A stretch of 64,000 bases of DNA, taken from assembly GCA_020152595.1 (NCBI GenBank), contig JAIGNY010004524.1:271001-335000 (forward strand). The letters run 5' to 3'. Made by a program: the position numbers and the translations under genes. The stretch comes from Chiridota heheva. Its lineage: Eukaryota; Echinodermata; Holothuroidea; Apodida; Chiridotidae. Below the pieces are notes generated by a model. It was not told where the DNA came from and made no database searches. It was given only the letters and a program-made list of their open reading frames with translations. This document shows, in pieces, positions 24,550-35,442 of the stretch; within the stretch, counting starts at the first letter, position 1, and every line of letters starts with the position of its first letter.

Positions 24550-25631
24550 TTGGGTAAGTTTGATTGTCAAATCTTACTTCCAACCTTTCGACTCCAAGTA
24601 ACAAGTAAGTACAATGCTACCTCACTCAACCCCTCATTTTTCAATATTCTGGAGTCAAAAATATTGGCCAGGTGTGCAAGTGTGATCAATGATCTTCTGT
24701 TTGCTTTACAAATATCTTCTTTTGACATGTACCACCCCCCTTAATTCCCCCATAAAAACTCTGGAGGCATCAACCCAAACTGCCCCTATATCGCTACGCA
24801 ATAGAGTTTGAATAAATTGTACTTCGGCAAGTATGTGGCGGAAGCAGGTGGCACAGTTCCCCCAATTTTTTTGGCAACCAAGAATTCGGGCAAAATGTAC
24901 AGCAAAATTCTGGCAAAATTGTGAACAATCAAAGAAAAACAGCCTCAAATTTGCAAGTTTTTGGCCTGGGAAGTGCCATTTCCGGCAATCTATAGGCAGC
25001 ATTTATTGGAAAAATTTCTCTGAACGCTACGCGCCAACCCATGGTGGCGCTCCGCTTAGATACTGTCACGGGTCAAAATTCATACCAATGAGTACCCCCC
25101 CCCCCCGCCTCCCCCCTCCCCAAACATAAGTGGCGGAAGGTACACGTGGTCGCTATAGCGTTTCTCAACATGAGTAGTTACGGACAACAAACAATCATTC
25201 TTGGTTTGGGGGGAAAAACATTCAAACACTTCAATATTTATTGCTATATAACAGCCCCATTGGTGCTGATTTAGGTGAAAATACATTGGCTAAATCATTC
25301 AAAAATCTATTCCAAGTGCACTAAATTATACGGTGCAGCAAATAAGACCGCACTACTGCTCTAAACAGATTTGGGCAGTGACCCAGATTTTTCTCGTAGC
25401 AGTAGCGACATCGAAGGAATTACGTAATCCCGATAATTATCATTACATGGATAGGATGAATGTTAAATATAATATTTCAAGTGTTTCCTTAAGTTTGAAC
25501 CAACAGAAAAACGGGAAGAACCAATTTTAATTTCATATTAAAGTGGCCATGCTAGTTACGCGAAACTTACTTTGTGCGTTCATATCAAGGTTTTTATTTA
25601 GGTCTTATTATCAATGATGACCTGCAATCGA
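24550..25631. other. Non-coding sequence with C-runs
   Basis: Probable 3' part of the hAT element. A C-rich stretch lies at 25095-25125. No ORF of note. Confidence 0.45.
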
Positions 25632-25753
25632 CAGAGGCGGCGGAGCTGTGAAGGGGGATGTGCGGGCTACAGCCCAATAATTTTAGGTGAACGTATCACA
25701 TGTCACCTTATCTCATTAAATCCCCCAATATTTTGAACGCTCCGCCACCCCTG
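25632..25753. mobile_element. Small 122-bp TIR element (MITE-like)
   Basis: CAGAGGCGGCGGAGC at the left and GCTCCGCCACCCCTG at the right are inverted repeats matching at 13 of 15 positions. No clear target duplication was found. Confidence 0.45.
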
Positions 25754-27289
25754 ATAAGACAATTGAATTCTGAAATAGCATGGGGTGGATGAGATGCAGA
25801 AACGCATTTTCATACAATGAATCTTTGACACTTCAGGGCCGTTAATTCACATCTTTAACGTGAAGGAGCATGCTTGGCTTCTTATCCAAACTTGGGGTCA
25901 TAAGATACAAATTGAAACTCAAACGAATCCCTCCCTCCCCACCCTTAATTGTGTACTATTTTTATGTTATTTTTTTATTCTATAGGCCTATACTTAAAAA
26001 GTAGGGGAATATGTATCCCGGGAATCACGGCAGTACGCTTTTTCCGTAGCGAAACTAAAACTAAACAAATTGGAAGTCCTATGCAGAAAAAATCAAACAT
26101 GCAAACGTCATAGCCTAACACTTTTGTTTTAATACATGTAGATGGTCGCTAATGTTCGTAATTTTGTTTTTAAAATGTATTGTTCCAGAATATGCTGCAC
26201 TCAAAGTGACCTTTGCTCTCCGATAACGTCGGTAATCGACCGTTACATAAACTCCATTAACTCCTACATTAAAATTAATACAAAACGGCTTACAACTTTT
26301 AATAGAAGCATATTTTTTCAACTGTCACTATTCTTAAATAAAAGAGGTAGTATGCTGCATATACCCGGCCCTAAGTTCGCGAATACCGAGGGCCATGAAA
26401 TCAGGTGCGTTATTTTTTTTTTTAAAGAAGTATTAAGTATTTTCTCTCGTTTCGTTCTTTTTAGTGAGATAAGTATATTTTATCCTTGTATTATATATTT
26501 TATTTCTTTACTGTTAAGCATGCAACAGTAGTTTCTTATTTTTCATTTGCTTTATATTTACTTTAATGAGCTTCTTTTTTCGTTCTGCACGATTTAAAAA
26601 AAAAAAAGTTCTTGTTCCTCGCATTTCAGATACTGTCATGTCTGGCATAGGAATCAAAAAGATTTGTCTTCTATTCAAATTGTTTACTTAAATCAAAGGA
26701 GACATATTCTTGCTTGTATGACCCTGGGATTACCATTATCACACACTTAGGGCCGTAGTTATTGGAAAGTCTCCCCTGCCCCCTGGCTACGCACCACTAT
26801 ATACCCAATATTGAGATAAATGTGTTTTAAAAACATGTTAGCCTCAGATGTGTGTTAGGGTGTGGTGCGTTAAGCCTGTCCCCACTTTGTGAGTAAGAAC
26901 TCCGACGTAGCATGATAATTTTAAAGTTTATGTTATACGTCCCAGAAAGAAGTTACACAATATCCTACAGCAGCAACAACTACAAACTGACAAAACGATA
27001 TATAAATACAACATTTATAGGCCTACCCTCCGTGTTCCCCCCCCCCTCCGCCATTATAAGGGAATACTCCCACAATGGGGGTATTCCCCCTCTCCACACT
27101 ATTTAACAATTTTCTTTGTCTCCTGTTGTATAATTAAAATTCGTTCTCCACACAACCATGGCACTTACACTTGTATTTAACTATTGATCCCATCCAATAT
27201 TTTAGTCTATTTGCCTACTGGGGACAAGAAATACCAATAAAAAACGATATGTGGACGAATTTTACCATCCCATTCCCTGTAGCCACAAC
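25754..27289. other. Non-coding sequence
   Basis: AT-rich with T- and A-runs (26408-26425, 26596-26607). No gene or RNA is recognised. Confidence 0.45.
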
Positions 27290-27715
27290 CGCCTCTGCCC
27301 AACGCTGTTCCTCCCCATCCCATACCCTCCCGCTCCACCGTCCCGCTCCACCGTCCCGCTCCACCCTCCCGATCCACCCTCCCGATCCACCCTCCCGATC
27401 CACCCTCCCGATCCACCCTCCCCTTCACCCTCCCCCACCCTCCCGCTCCACCTCCCCTCCACCCTCCCCCTCCACCCTACCCTCAACCCTCCACCTCCAC
27501 CCTCCCCTCCACCATCCCCTACCCCCACCCTCCCGTTCCACCACACCGCTCCACCCTCCCCTCCACCCTACCGCTCCACCCTCCCCTCCACCTCCACCCT
27601 CCCCTCAACCCTCCCCTCCACCTCCCCTCCACCCTCTTCCTCCCCCACCTTCCGCCCTCCCCTCCACCTCCCCTCCACCTCTCCCTCCCCACATTCCACC
27701 CTCCCCTCCACCCTC
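27290..27715. repeat. C-rich, nearly G-free low-complexity tract (CCACCCTCCCCT-like)
   Basis: More than 400 bp of CCACCCTCCC and CCGATCCACCCTCC units with strong strand asymmetry. The long Pro/Ser-rich frames across it are composition artefacts. Confidence 0.92.
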
Positions 27716-28506
27716 TTTGAAAACTTATATGGAAAGTACTACCATGACTACTGAATATAATAGGACGTGATGTTTATACTTAATAAAGTACACATTCAAC
27801 TGACTTTTTTATATTTTGTTTAATAATCTACGGACAAGTGTAAAGAACTATTTTGAAGAAAAAAATAACCAAAATTATGTACTTTTATGAAAGGAATTTG
27901 AGATATACTTACGAGTTTTCCACTTTCAATCCCATTGTACAATAAAACTTTCTTCTTCGCGGCTAGAAGTATGATAAAATGTGTGGTCTTGCGTATACCA
28001 GGTAGGTCGTTTTAAATAAATTATTTCCACATGGATGTTTGGAAATACGGAGATTTTTTGTTAAGTTCAAGGGGGAAAACAGTAATTTCTTCATCAATTA
28101 TGGTAAAAAGTCAAATGAAACACAATTAGGGGAATAACTTTAAAACGAAATTCTTTCATATTTCATATGTATGTTTCTTTGAAGTCACAAACAAATTTGG
28201 CAGCATGATTTCTATGTTATGTTTCGTTCCTCATTAAACAAGATTTTTTAAGAGTATTTGACAAAGAAAGTACATGAAATATATGATTTTTGATCGGGAT
28301 AATTATTTATTCATTTAAGAACTAATTATGTAAGAATAAAAACACCAGATATCAATATTTAAGAAACGATCGTACATGTCAACTTGACTTTCACACACTC
28401 ATACGAGAAGCAGGAAGTGCATGTTTGCACATTCATAGTGAATATAACGGTAGCGTCTTTTAGGCGGTGGATTAGCATGGGTTGCTATGGAAGGTCTATT
28501 GTTAAG
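27716..28506. other. AT-rich non-coding spacer
   Basis: No gene or repeat is recognised. Confidence 0.45.
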
Positions 28507-28765
28507 AACCGACGACGACGAATGAACACACAATTACAATGACGGGGTCGTCACCTGCGTAATCGCTTATGATAGTAACAATGCTATCACGATCCGGACG
28601 AGAACACAGGTACGACGTACGGACAGACATAACATCAGCAACCAAGTTAATGTCCACGGCCTTTGATAATCAGTTGTGGTGCACTGGCGTGTCTACCCGA
28701 CCCAGGCTTTAACCCAGAACCTCGTGGTCTGTAGACATGTATGATAACCGCTACACCACAGTAGG
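28507..28765 (-). mobile_element. SINE copy 2 (tRNA-derived, near full length)
   Basis: On the minus strand the head holds TGGTGTAGCGG (A box, about 28751-28761) and GGGTTAAAGCC (B box, about 28706-28716) in a tRNA-like arrangement. It is followed by a body shared with copies 1 and 3 and ends in a GTCGTCGTCGG triplet tail. Pol III promotion is inferred from the boxes. Confidence 0.8.
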
Positions 28766-29703
28766 TAGATAATTGTAAAGAAGCTGGCGAAGATCTCGCT
28801 TTATCAGTTTATACTTGCGTTAAAAGGGCGTCCACCTATGACAACTGGCCTTACGGTTAAACGTATATGGACCGTAATGGTGACAGCTGTAAATTTATGA
28901 AAAAATGTTAACTGTCACAACCTTAGCTGCTAGTTTGGCCGATTACCGGCTAAATATGACAAATTTGGCCGTTTTGAAACATGTTTGGTCAGTAATCTTT
29001 TTTCAGTACCGGCCAAATGAAATTAATTTAACATTTATGAAGATTAATGTGTAAATGTTACACATTTTGTTATGTTTACAAAATGTACTTTCTAAGTATA
29101 TGTTGTGGTGGAATTTACCTATGACCTCGCCAACGTCAGTAATCAAGTAAGACATGATGGCACCATGCATTGAATGTCACATAGCTTTTGTTAGAAGCAT
29201 ATTTTTTTAGACATCGCTATAACATGAACCTCATTGCACCCACCGCAAAACTAAGTCAGTACTGAGAACCAATCTGACAGTCATTTACAACTAACCTCGT
29301 TTGGCACATATGACCTGACTGTTAAGGTGTCATTAAACCCAAACAAACAAACTGAATACAACTCATACGGGAAAGTTGAAACTCTTGAATTTTTAACATG
29401 ATGAATAATTGCCCACAAATGGAATGCACCTTAAATCAAACTTTAAAAACATCATAAAAGTACATATGACAAAAATAAAATCAGTTAAAGCAATCAATTC
29501 TTCTTGCATTGTAATGGGTTAAGATATAACATCATTGATGTCTAGTTTTTTTCTTTAATAGGAATAAATCTTAAAGAGGTATGGGAGGGCAAAGTTAAAG
29601 GTGACATACCGTGGTCACTTAATGTTGTGAGAAGTATTTTTTTTTTTTATATTATTATTATAATGTATCTTAAGGTAAATGCGTGGGAGCATTTATTTTG
29701 TGT
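28766..29703. other. Non-coding 3' region of Gypsy-2
   Basis: AT-rich. It has a few repeats of GGCCGTTTTG/ACCGGCCAAA type near 28930-29020, but no coding signal. Confidence 0.45.
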
Positions 29704-29717
29704 GGAGAAGGGGGTAG
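29704..29717 (+). other. Gypsy-2 polypurine tract
   Basis: GGAGAAGGGGGTAG abuts the TG of the right LTR, as expected for a 3' LTR in plus orientation. Confidence 0.7.
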
Positions 29718-30618
29718 TGTAACAAAAAATACATCCCCTAAATCCCAGCCCTCTATATACACCGAGGATGTAACATGCCTCTGGCCCGATGACCATAAGT
29801 AATTCCTAGGTACATGTCTTTTTGAGGTATATTATCCCTCGCCTCATGTGTGCGAGTCTCTTGTTTTTTTGGTAACGATTGCATCAACATTGTTGAGATT
29901 ACACTAAGCTGTTTAATAAGTCGAAGTATTTTAAAAGTTATATTTACAAGCGAATTTAAGTTAATTTGTGGATTTTGAGTGATTTATACGTTGGAAGGAC
30001 CTGCGGATATATCAATTTTATACGCGTGAGTATAATTGTTTGTTTGGTTAAATACCCGGAATTGACGGGGTAAAACCGACCCAAAAAAATGACCCCATTG
30101 TCATTGAACGTAAAGGTCGGGAGAATTGGTAATAACCACTTGAAATAATTGCTTTAAGCTGACCAAATTGGGTATCCGAGAGTCCGTCGGTTGGTTTGTT
30201 TGTTTGTAAGTGCGGCGGTATATGCGAGTGAAAAGCCAAAATTCATGCCAATACGAGTTCCACGAGAGACAGGGTCCATATAAAGTAAATCAAGAGTTTC
30301 CATACATGAAATACAGAGTCTTCATTTATGGAACGCAGAATCCATAAGTTAACAGATATATTCCATATATGGATCAGTCATATTTCCATGAAGTAGCCAT
30401 ATCTCCAAACATCTATGGATCGGGAGTATCCATATGTGCCATGTATAAATTTTCATTAAGATGTCTTGATTGAGTTTCATATGTCGAGAATATACCAGTG
30501 AAGGGCCAACACCAATTAACGTGTCATATTTATATACTAGATAGTCACCACCTAGCGCATTAATTAGGGGCACCATTACCCCCATCAATTTCGACCCCCC
30601 AGTACTCGGTCGGCGTCA
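29718..30618 (+). repeat. Gypsy-2 3' LTR
   Basis: About 900 bp matching 14439-15334 along its length, with perhaps 5 percent differences and small indels. The last bases have diverged (GTCA where the other copy has TTACA). Confidence 0.85.
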
Positions 30619-31020
30619 TAAGATTTAGGCTGGCGAGGCTTCTGACTGGTCACTGCAGCTGTCAGCCCACACTCCCCAAGCACTGAAAAGAAACTGTGAA
30701 TCTGGTGTGGAATGAAATACACTTAGTGTGAGGTTGTGCAGGCTGGCAGTTGAGATCCCATGCATTGCCTTAGCCAAGCCTAATAGGCTGGCTATAGGCC
30801 TCTGTTATGGTCAACACAGCTGTCAGTCTGAACTCCTCAATCTCTGAACTCCAAGTCCTGACTGTGTGCAATGAAATACTCTTACTGTGAGGTTGTGCTG
30901 GCTGGTAGCTCAGATCCCATCGCCTTAGCCAAGCCTAACAGTCTGGCTAGGCTTCTGTTATGGTCAATACTGCCAGTCTAAACTCCTCAAGCTCTGAACT
31001 TTTAAGTCCTCACTGTTAAC
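30619..31020 (+). repeat. ~155-bp tandem repeat, about 2.5 units
   Basis: Units share AGGCTGGC...GGCTTCTG, CTGTCAG, GAGGTTGTGCTGGCTGG and GATCCCAT...CCTTAGCCAAGCC. The first unit starts directly at the Gypsy-2 LTR. Confidence 0.8.
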
Positions 31021-31444
31021 CTTGCTAATTCTCAACTATAACTCACTGATTCCTAATCAACCACACGCTAGTGTCACATAATCAACTATGACCAATAGAA
31101 TTTGCACAGTAGTGTGTGCTAAGCTCGTTTACATACCAGATGGCTGACTGTTAATGTCATTTGCATACTCGATCTCCAACAAGAATCCAAAAGAAATGCA
31201 AATTATAAATGTGACAACTAAGTCCCTCTTTGTAACCCCCCCCCCTCCCTCAAAATGCAAATGATTGTCTATGGTTCCTCTACGATCACCAGAGCCATAA
31301 ATAAAAAACTTAATATACTTGGTTACATAACTCTATTACTGCCTTGAGATAACAAAAATAAATTTCAAGTGACCTAAAGAAGCCTGGGGAGATAATTTTG
31401 GGCAAAACTTGGGGGAAAAACAGGGTCATTACAATATGATTATA
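31021..31444. other. Non-coding spacer
   Basis: It contains a C-run at 31236-31250. No gene is recognised. Confidence 0.45.
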
Positions 31445-32502
31445 CTAAGGCTTAAGCCCTCCTAAAAATAAAAAACTAGACTTGCCCTTGGTATTCTCGT
31501 CTGCACCAGGGCCTCCTTCTTGGTGATGTGGTCCTTCCAGGAGATGTCCAAAATGCGCCGGAGGCAGGGAGGCAACGGAGGTGAAATCTGTTAAGGCGAC
31601 TCTCCTGTCTAGCGTAGGTTGTCCAGGACTCGCTGTCATGGAGTAAGGTGCTTAATACACAGGATCTGTGGACTGAATATTTAAGGTGAGCTTGTTGTTA
31701 TCCCAGACTCTTTTGCATAGTCTTGCCCAGGCGGAAGCTGCTATTCCGATCCTCTTGTCGTGTTCTGAGTAGAGCTAGAGTTTGTTAAATATTGTTGAAC
31801 CAATGTAGACGAAATCCTCGACGATCCTCAAGGTTTACACCTCCCAAGGCCCTCAATAAGTATGTAGGGGGCATTGCTGACATCCTGGCCTACCACTTGA
31901 GTTTTCTTCAGCCTGATGATGAGGACGTACTCTTTGTAAGATGACGCGAGGCGGATGATGTTGCGTTGTAGTCCTGCATCAGAGTGGGAAACTAAAGCAG
32001 TGTCACCAGCGAAGAGTATCTTACGTAGCAGGACACGCCGAACCTTAGTCTTTGTCCTGAGACGGGCAAGGTTGAGAAGCTTCCCATCGGATCTTGTTTG
32101 AAGGAAGCTTCACCTTCTTCTGAAGAGTCAAAGGCGTAAGACAACAGCATGGAGAAGAAGGTGCCAAAAGAGTTGGAAAGAGAGAGAGAGCTCGTCCATG
32201 CTCTACGCCATTTCTGATAGAGAATGGGTTTGAAGATAATCCATCAAATTGCACTGTTTCTTTCTTGTCATCATGGAATGACGCAATCAGGCGTAGGAGC
32301 TTTGGTGGACATCCTATTTTCTCAAGAAGCTTGAAGAGGCCATTTCTGCTGACCATGTCGACAGCCTTTGTCAGATCGATGAAGGCTATATAGAGGGGCT
32401 ATTTCTGTTCGCAACATTTCTTCAGTAACTGCTTAAGTGAAAATATTATGTTGATTGTAGACCTCTCTGCTCTGACTATCTAAACCGGCAGTGTGACTCA
32501 GG
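31445..32502 (-). pseudogene. LINE-A reverse transcriptase, C-terminal half (3' of the BEL insertion)
   Basis: On the minus strand the sequence resumes the RT at 32502 (ESHCRFR), then has VSRNGLFKLLEKIGCPPKLL, SFHDDKKETVQFDG and IRNGVEHG. Downstream pieces in shifted frames carry the region of the catalytic box and LKKTQVVGQDV, and a C-terminal YARQESRLNRFHLRCL-like segment near 31560-31640. This is typical of the post-RT part of LINEs whose proteins end in a Cys/His-rich domain. Many shifts are present. The clade (CR1-, L2- or RTE-like) is not resolved. Confidence 0.8.
32498..32502. repeat. BEL-1 target-site duplication, left (TCAGG)
   Basis: TCAGG precedes the 5' LTR; the same five bases follow the 3' LTR at 40155-40159. 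Removing the element and one copy rejoins the LINE frame. Confidence 0.9.
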
Positions 32503-33370
32503 TGTTGCGGCATTTTGTAATATAATAGCGCCATCCTTTTTACAGTCGAAAATCTCAAAGAATGATTAAGTCTGGACAAATAATGCTCTTAAGAAAGTAA
32601 CAAGTTTTGCTTAATTTGAGAGAGTCGTGGTGGTCAAATAGTCGGTAAGTTGTAATCCTATTCATAATAGTTATCTTTCGTCGGTTAAGATTTACATGTG
32701 TCAGTTTTATGGTGTTTTATCAACAATTTAAAGTCATCGTTGATATTCGAGTCGTACTAACGTTATATGGGAATTGCAGTACAATGACCCGTAGGTAACT
32801 GACCCCTTTACGATCTATAATTCCTTGAATTCATGACAAATTCACCTTTCTAATCATCGTTAGATTATATATGATATTCATATTTCATGTTAAGCTGTTC
32901 ATTTGGAACACGAGTTGTAATGGGGTGGTGAATTGGGTTCCGTTTGTGCGATTATTATGTAAGGTCATGAACGAGTGCTTGATGACTCGTTATGATTAGG
33001 TCAAGCCACGCCGTGAATTGGTGGCGCTATACAGAAAATGTGTATTTTGGTCTCCCCCCCCCCCCTGAAAATAAGACTCTGAATGAGGGCGACATTGCAG
33101 AATGTATTACGATGTTAGTAGCTTTGCGATTGGAATGAGGGAGACGTTTCAGAATATTTTCACCATTATTGTAGAGGGTAGCATTCATTTTAGATCAATG
33201 TTTATATTAATTTAGCATGCGTTACAGACAAGTATTTAAGAAGTGTATTCGTGTTTATATCTTCACAGTGAACCGTGTTGCACAGAACAGAAAAATAAAG
33301 AAACAAAGAAATGCAATAAGCTGTGTAAACGAGTTTTACTTTAAGACCCTCTGTAGTCAAAGAATCTACA
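32503..33370 (+). repeat. BEL-1 5' LTR
   Basis: A direct repeat of 39293-40154. A C-run at 33053-33064 is longer than in the other copy. Confidence 0.96.
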
Positions 33371-33387
33371 TCAGTTCACGACTCACT

Positions 33388-35442
33388 ATGGACGGAGAAA
33401 CATGGAAAACATTAGATGAAGCTTCTGGAACATCAGGAAAAGATGGAGATGCAAGTTCCATGGATACAAGAACATCCAGATTGAGTTCATCCAGCAGTAA
33501 ACTTAAAGAAGCCAAAGTCAAACAAAGATTAGCTAAACTCAAAAAGGAACAAGCCCAAAGGGAGATGAAAATCAAAAAACAACAATTCGAATTGGACCAA
33601 AAATTACAAGCTATGCAATTAGACAATGAAATAGAACAAGCTAAAGAAGAAACTGAACTGTGGCAAACGGAGGTAGAAAATGAATCCACCTATCGGCGTC
33701 TGCATGCAAATCTTATAAAGCTGCCTGAAGAAGAAGCACCTCAAAGAACAGCGGACTGGTCTTTTACAGTTAAAGGTAAAGAGGCATCCCAAAATGATGT
33801 ATCCCAGAATGACCCAGCCAAGAATGGTCTGTCAAGTAAAGGGAAAAATCGACCCTCAAACAATCCATTTGAACAACCAAAGAATACATCCCAGGAAAGA
33901 TCTATTAACCGTCCGTATTCAAGTGACGCTTTACAAGAAAAAAACATTTACCAACCTCATCAGAACGATGTATTTCAAGGAAATATGCATCAATCTTATC
34001 AAAGGGACACATTCCAAGAGGGAAATATGTATCGACCACATATGCAGGATATGTACCAAAATGAAAATATAGACCAACCACAAGGATTCCAACTTAGTCC
34101 TCTGACCCAAAGCTTTGATCTGCTGTCTGTTGCAATGGGTTTACCAAAGCCTGAGATAGTAAAGTTTTCTGGCGACCCTGTAGAATATTGGAACTTTATC
34201 AATAGCTTTGAAGTAAATATCGCTAGCAAAATCTCAGACAACAGAACGAAGCTGTCATATTTGATTCAGTTCTGCACCGATAGAGCACATGAGGCAATAG
34301 AAAACTGCATTCTGTTGGACCCGGACATCGGTTATCAACGTGCACTTGATATACTCCATGAACAATTTGGTCGCAATTACGTGGTGGCACAAGCTCACCT
34401 TTTGAAAGTTTTGAACAGACCTGTTGTGAAAGCAAATGATAACCAAGCCTTGTGGAATCTAGCCAGAGATATGAGGAGATGCCAGATGACTTTGTCACAG
34501 ATGAGGTATACTGCAGACATGAGCAGCACCGACACTTTATTGAAGGTTCAAAATCTGCTGCCCTTCCATATTCAGGGAAAGTGGGCTCGAACTGCGCATT
34601 CTTTAATGGAGTCAAACGTGATCCAGACCTTTTCTGATATAACCACATTTGTGGAAGAACAAGCTAAGATTGGAAGCAATGTTTTTGGACAAAATATTGG
34701 GAAGTCAGCAACCTATGCAAAGCCTAACAATAAGCAGCGAAATGGCTTCAAAAATATCAAGATATCATCCTTTGCAACTCACTATGAAGACTCGACAGGT
34801 GAAGTCAAGAGGTGCAAGTGCTGCTCAGGAACACATCCACTGGACTCATGCAGTACCTTTAAACAGAAAACAGTGGAAGAAAGGTTCGAATTCACAAAGA
34901 AAGCCGGCGTTTGTTTTAACTGTCTGGAAGATACACACACAGCAAGAGGGTGTCGATCAAAGCTCAGTTGCAGAGTGTGTAAGAGGAAACACAACACCTT
35001 GCTTCACATGGAGAGAAACCAGTTTGGAGGGAGAAGTCAACGAAATGGGGCCGAAACTTTTTTGGATAATAGCAGGGAAGCTGGTAAAGGTCGACAACAT
35101 GAGAGTGTTCCAGAACAAAAACCCGAACGAGCGGAATGCCATGTAGTTGGAGCAAGGAGGGAGGTATGTTTGAGAGTTCTCCCTGTGAAGGCAAAGTATG
35201 GTCGAAGAGAGGTGACAACATGGGCCCTTCTTGACGAAGGAAGCAACATTTCACTATGTGCCAAAAGTTTAGCAACAGAATTGGGAGTGGAAGGTGACAG
35301 AAGAGTATTCTCCCTTACAACGGTCAATGATGCCAACACTCAACGTGAAGGAATGGAAGTAAGCTTCTCGGTACAGGGACTCGCAGAAGATGAAGAAATC
35401 GAGATCAGTAGAGCATGGACTGTTGACAAATTACCTGTATAA
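33388..35442 (+). pseudogene. gag: BEL-1 gag and protease part of gag-pol
   Basis: The first ATG after the LTR (33388) starts a 684-residue frame; the frame is open further back into the LTR. Order: a Lys/Glu-rich coiled coil (33500-33700), a Gln/Asn-rich linker, a DUF1759-type capsid region (KFSGDPVEYWNFINSFE, about 34160-34400), two zinc knuckles (CKCCSGTHPLDSC and CFNCLEDTHTARGC) plus CRVCKRKHNTLLH (34810-35010), and a DUF1758-type aspartyl protease with LLDEGSNISL (about 35227-35256). An in-frame TAA at 35440-35442 ends it; the same frame continues at once with the next pol segment, so this is a break and not a natural end. Confidence 0.93.

Larger units (their letters stand above)
22138..26800 (+). 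mobile_element. Candidate autonomous hAT element (ends tentative)
   Basis: The left end CACTGGCGTAGCCAGAGGGG faces CCCCTGGCTACGCACCACTA at the right end (about 26780-26799). The flanking octamers GAACCCAG and ATACCCAA agree at five of eight sites. These ends fit hAT-type TIRs and surround the transposase below. However, the SINE interrupted at the left does not resume at the right, so the right boundary is doubtful. Confidence 0.4.
14439..30618 (+). mobile_element. Gypsy-2: composite ~16.2-kb Ty3/Gypsy element with nested insertions
   Basis: Two about 0.9 kb LTRs in direct orientation flank 14.4 kb. The left one is followed by a primer binding site and pol, the right one is preceded by a polypurine tract, as expected for one plus-strand element. 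The outside sequences on both sides are parts of the same 155 bp repeat, broken at a matching point, which argues for one insertion. Gag and protease are absent. SINE copies and a hAT transposase pseudogene lie in the 3' half. Alternatively the right LTR could belong to a separate insertion; no clean target duplication survives. Confidence 0.7.

Noticed and set aside
22138..26800. Clean hAT insertion into SINE copy 1
   Set aside because: The SINE does not resume after 26800 and the octamers match only in part, so the boundaries stay tentative.
27171..27770. Proline/serine-rich protein of about 200 residues
   Set aside because: It is a composition artefact of the C-rich tract; two overlapping frames look alike and neither has a recognisable domain.
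14434..30623. Exact target duplication for Gypsy-2
   Set aside because: TAGAG at the left and TAAGA at the right do not match; the single-insertion case rests on the shared 155 bp repeat instead.
32045..32356. Stand-alone host gene
   Set aside because: It is LINE reverse transcriptase sequence that continues on the other side of the BEL insertion.
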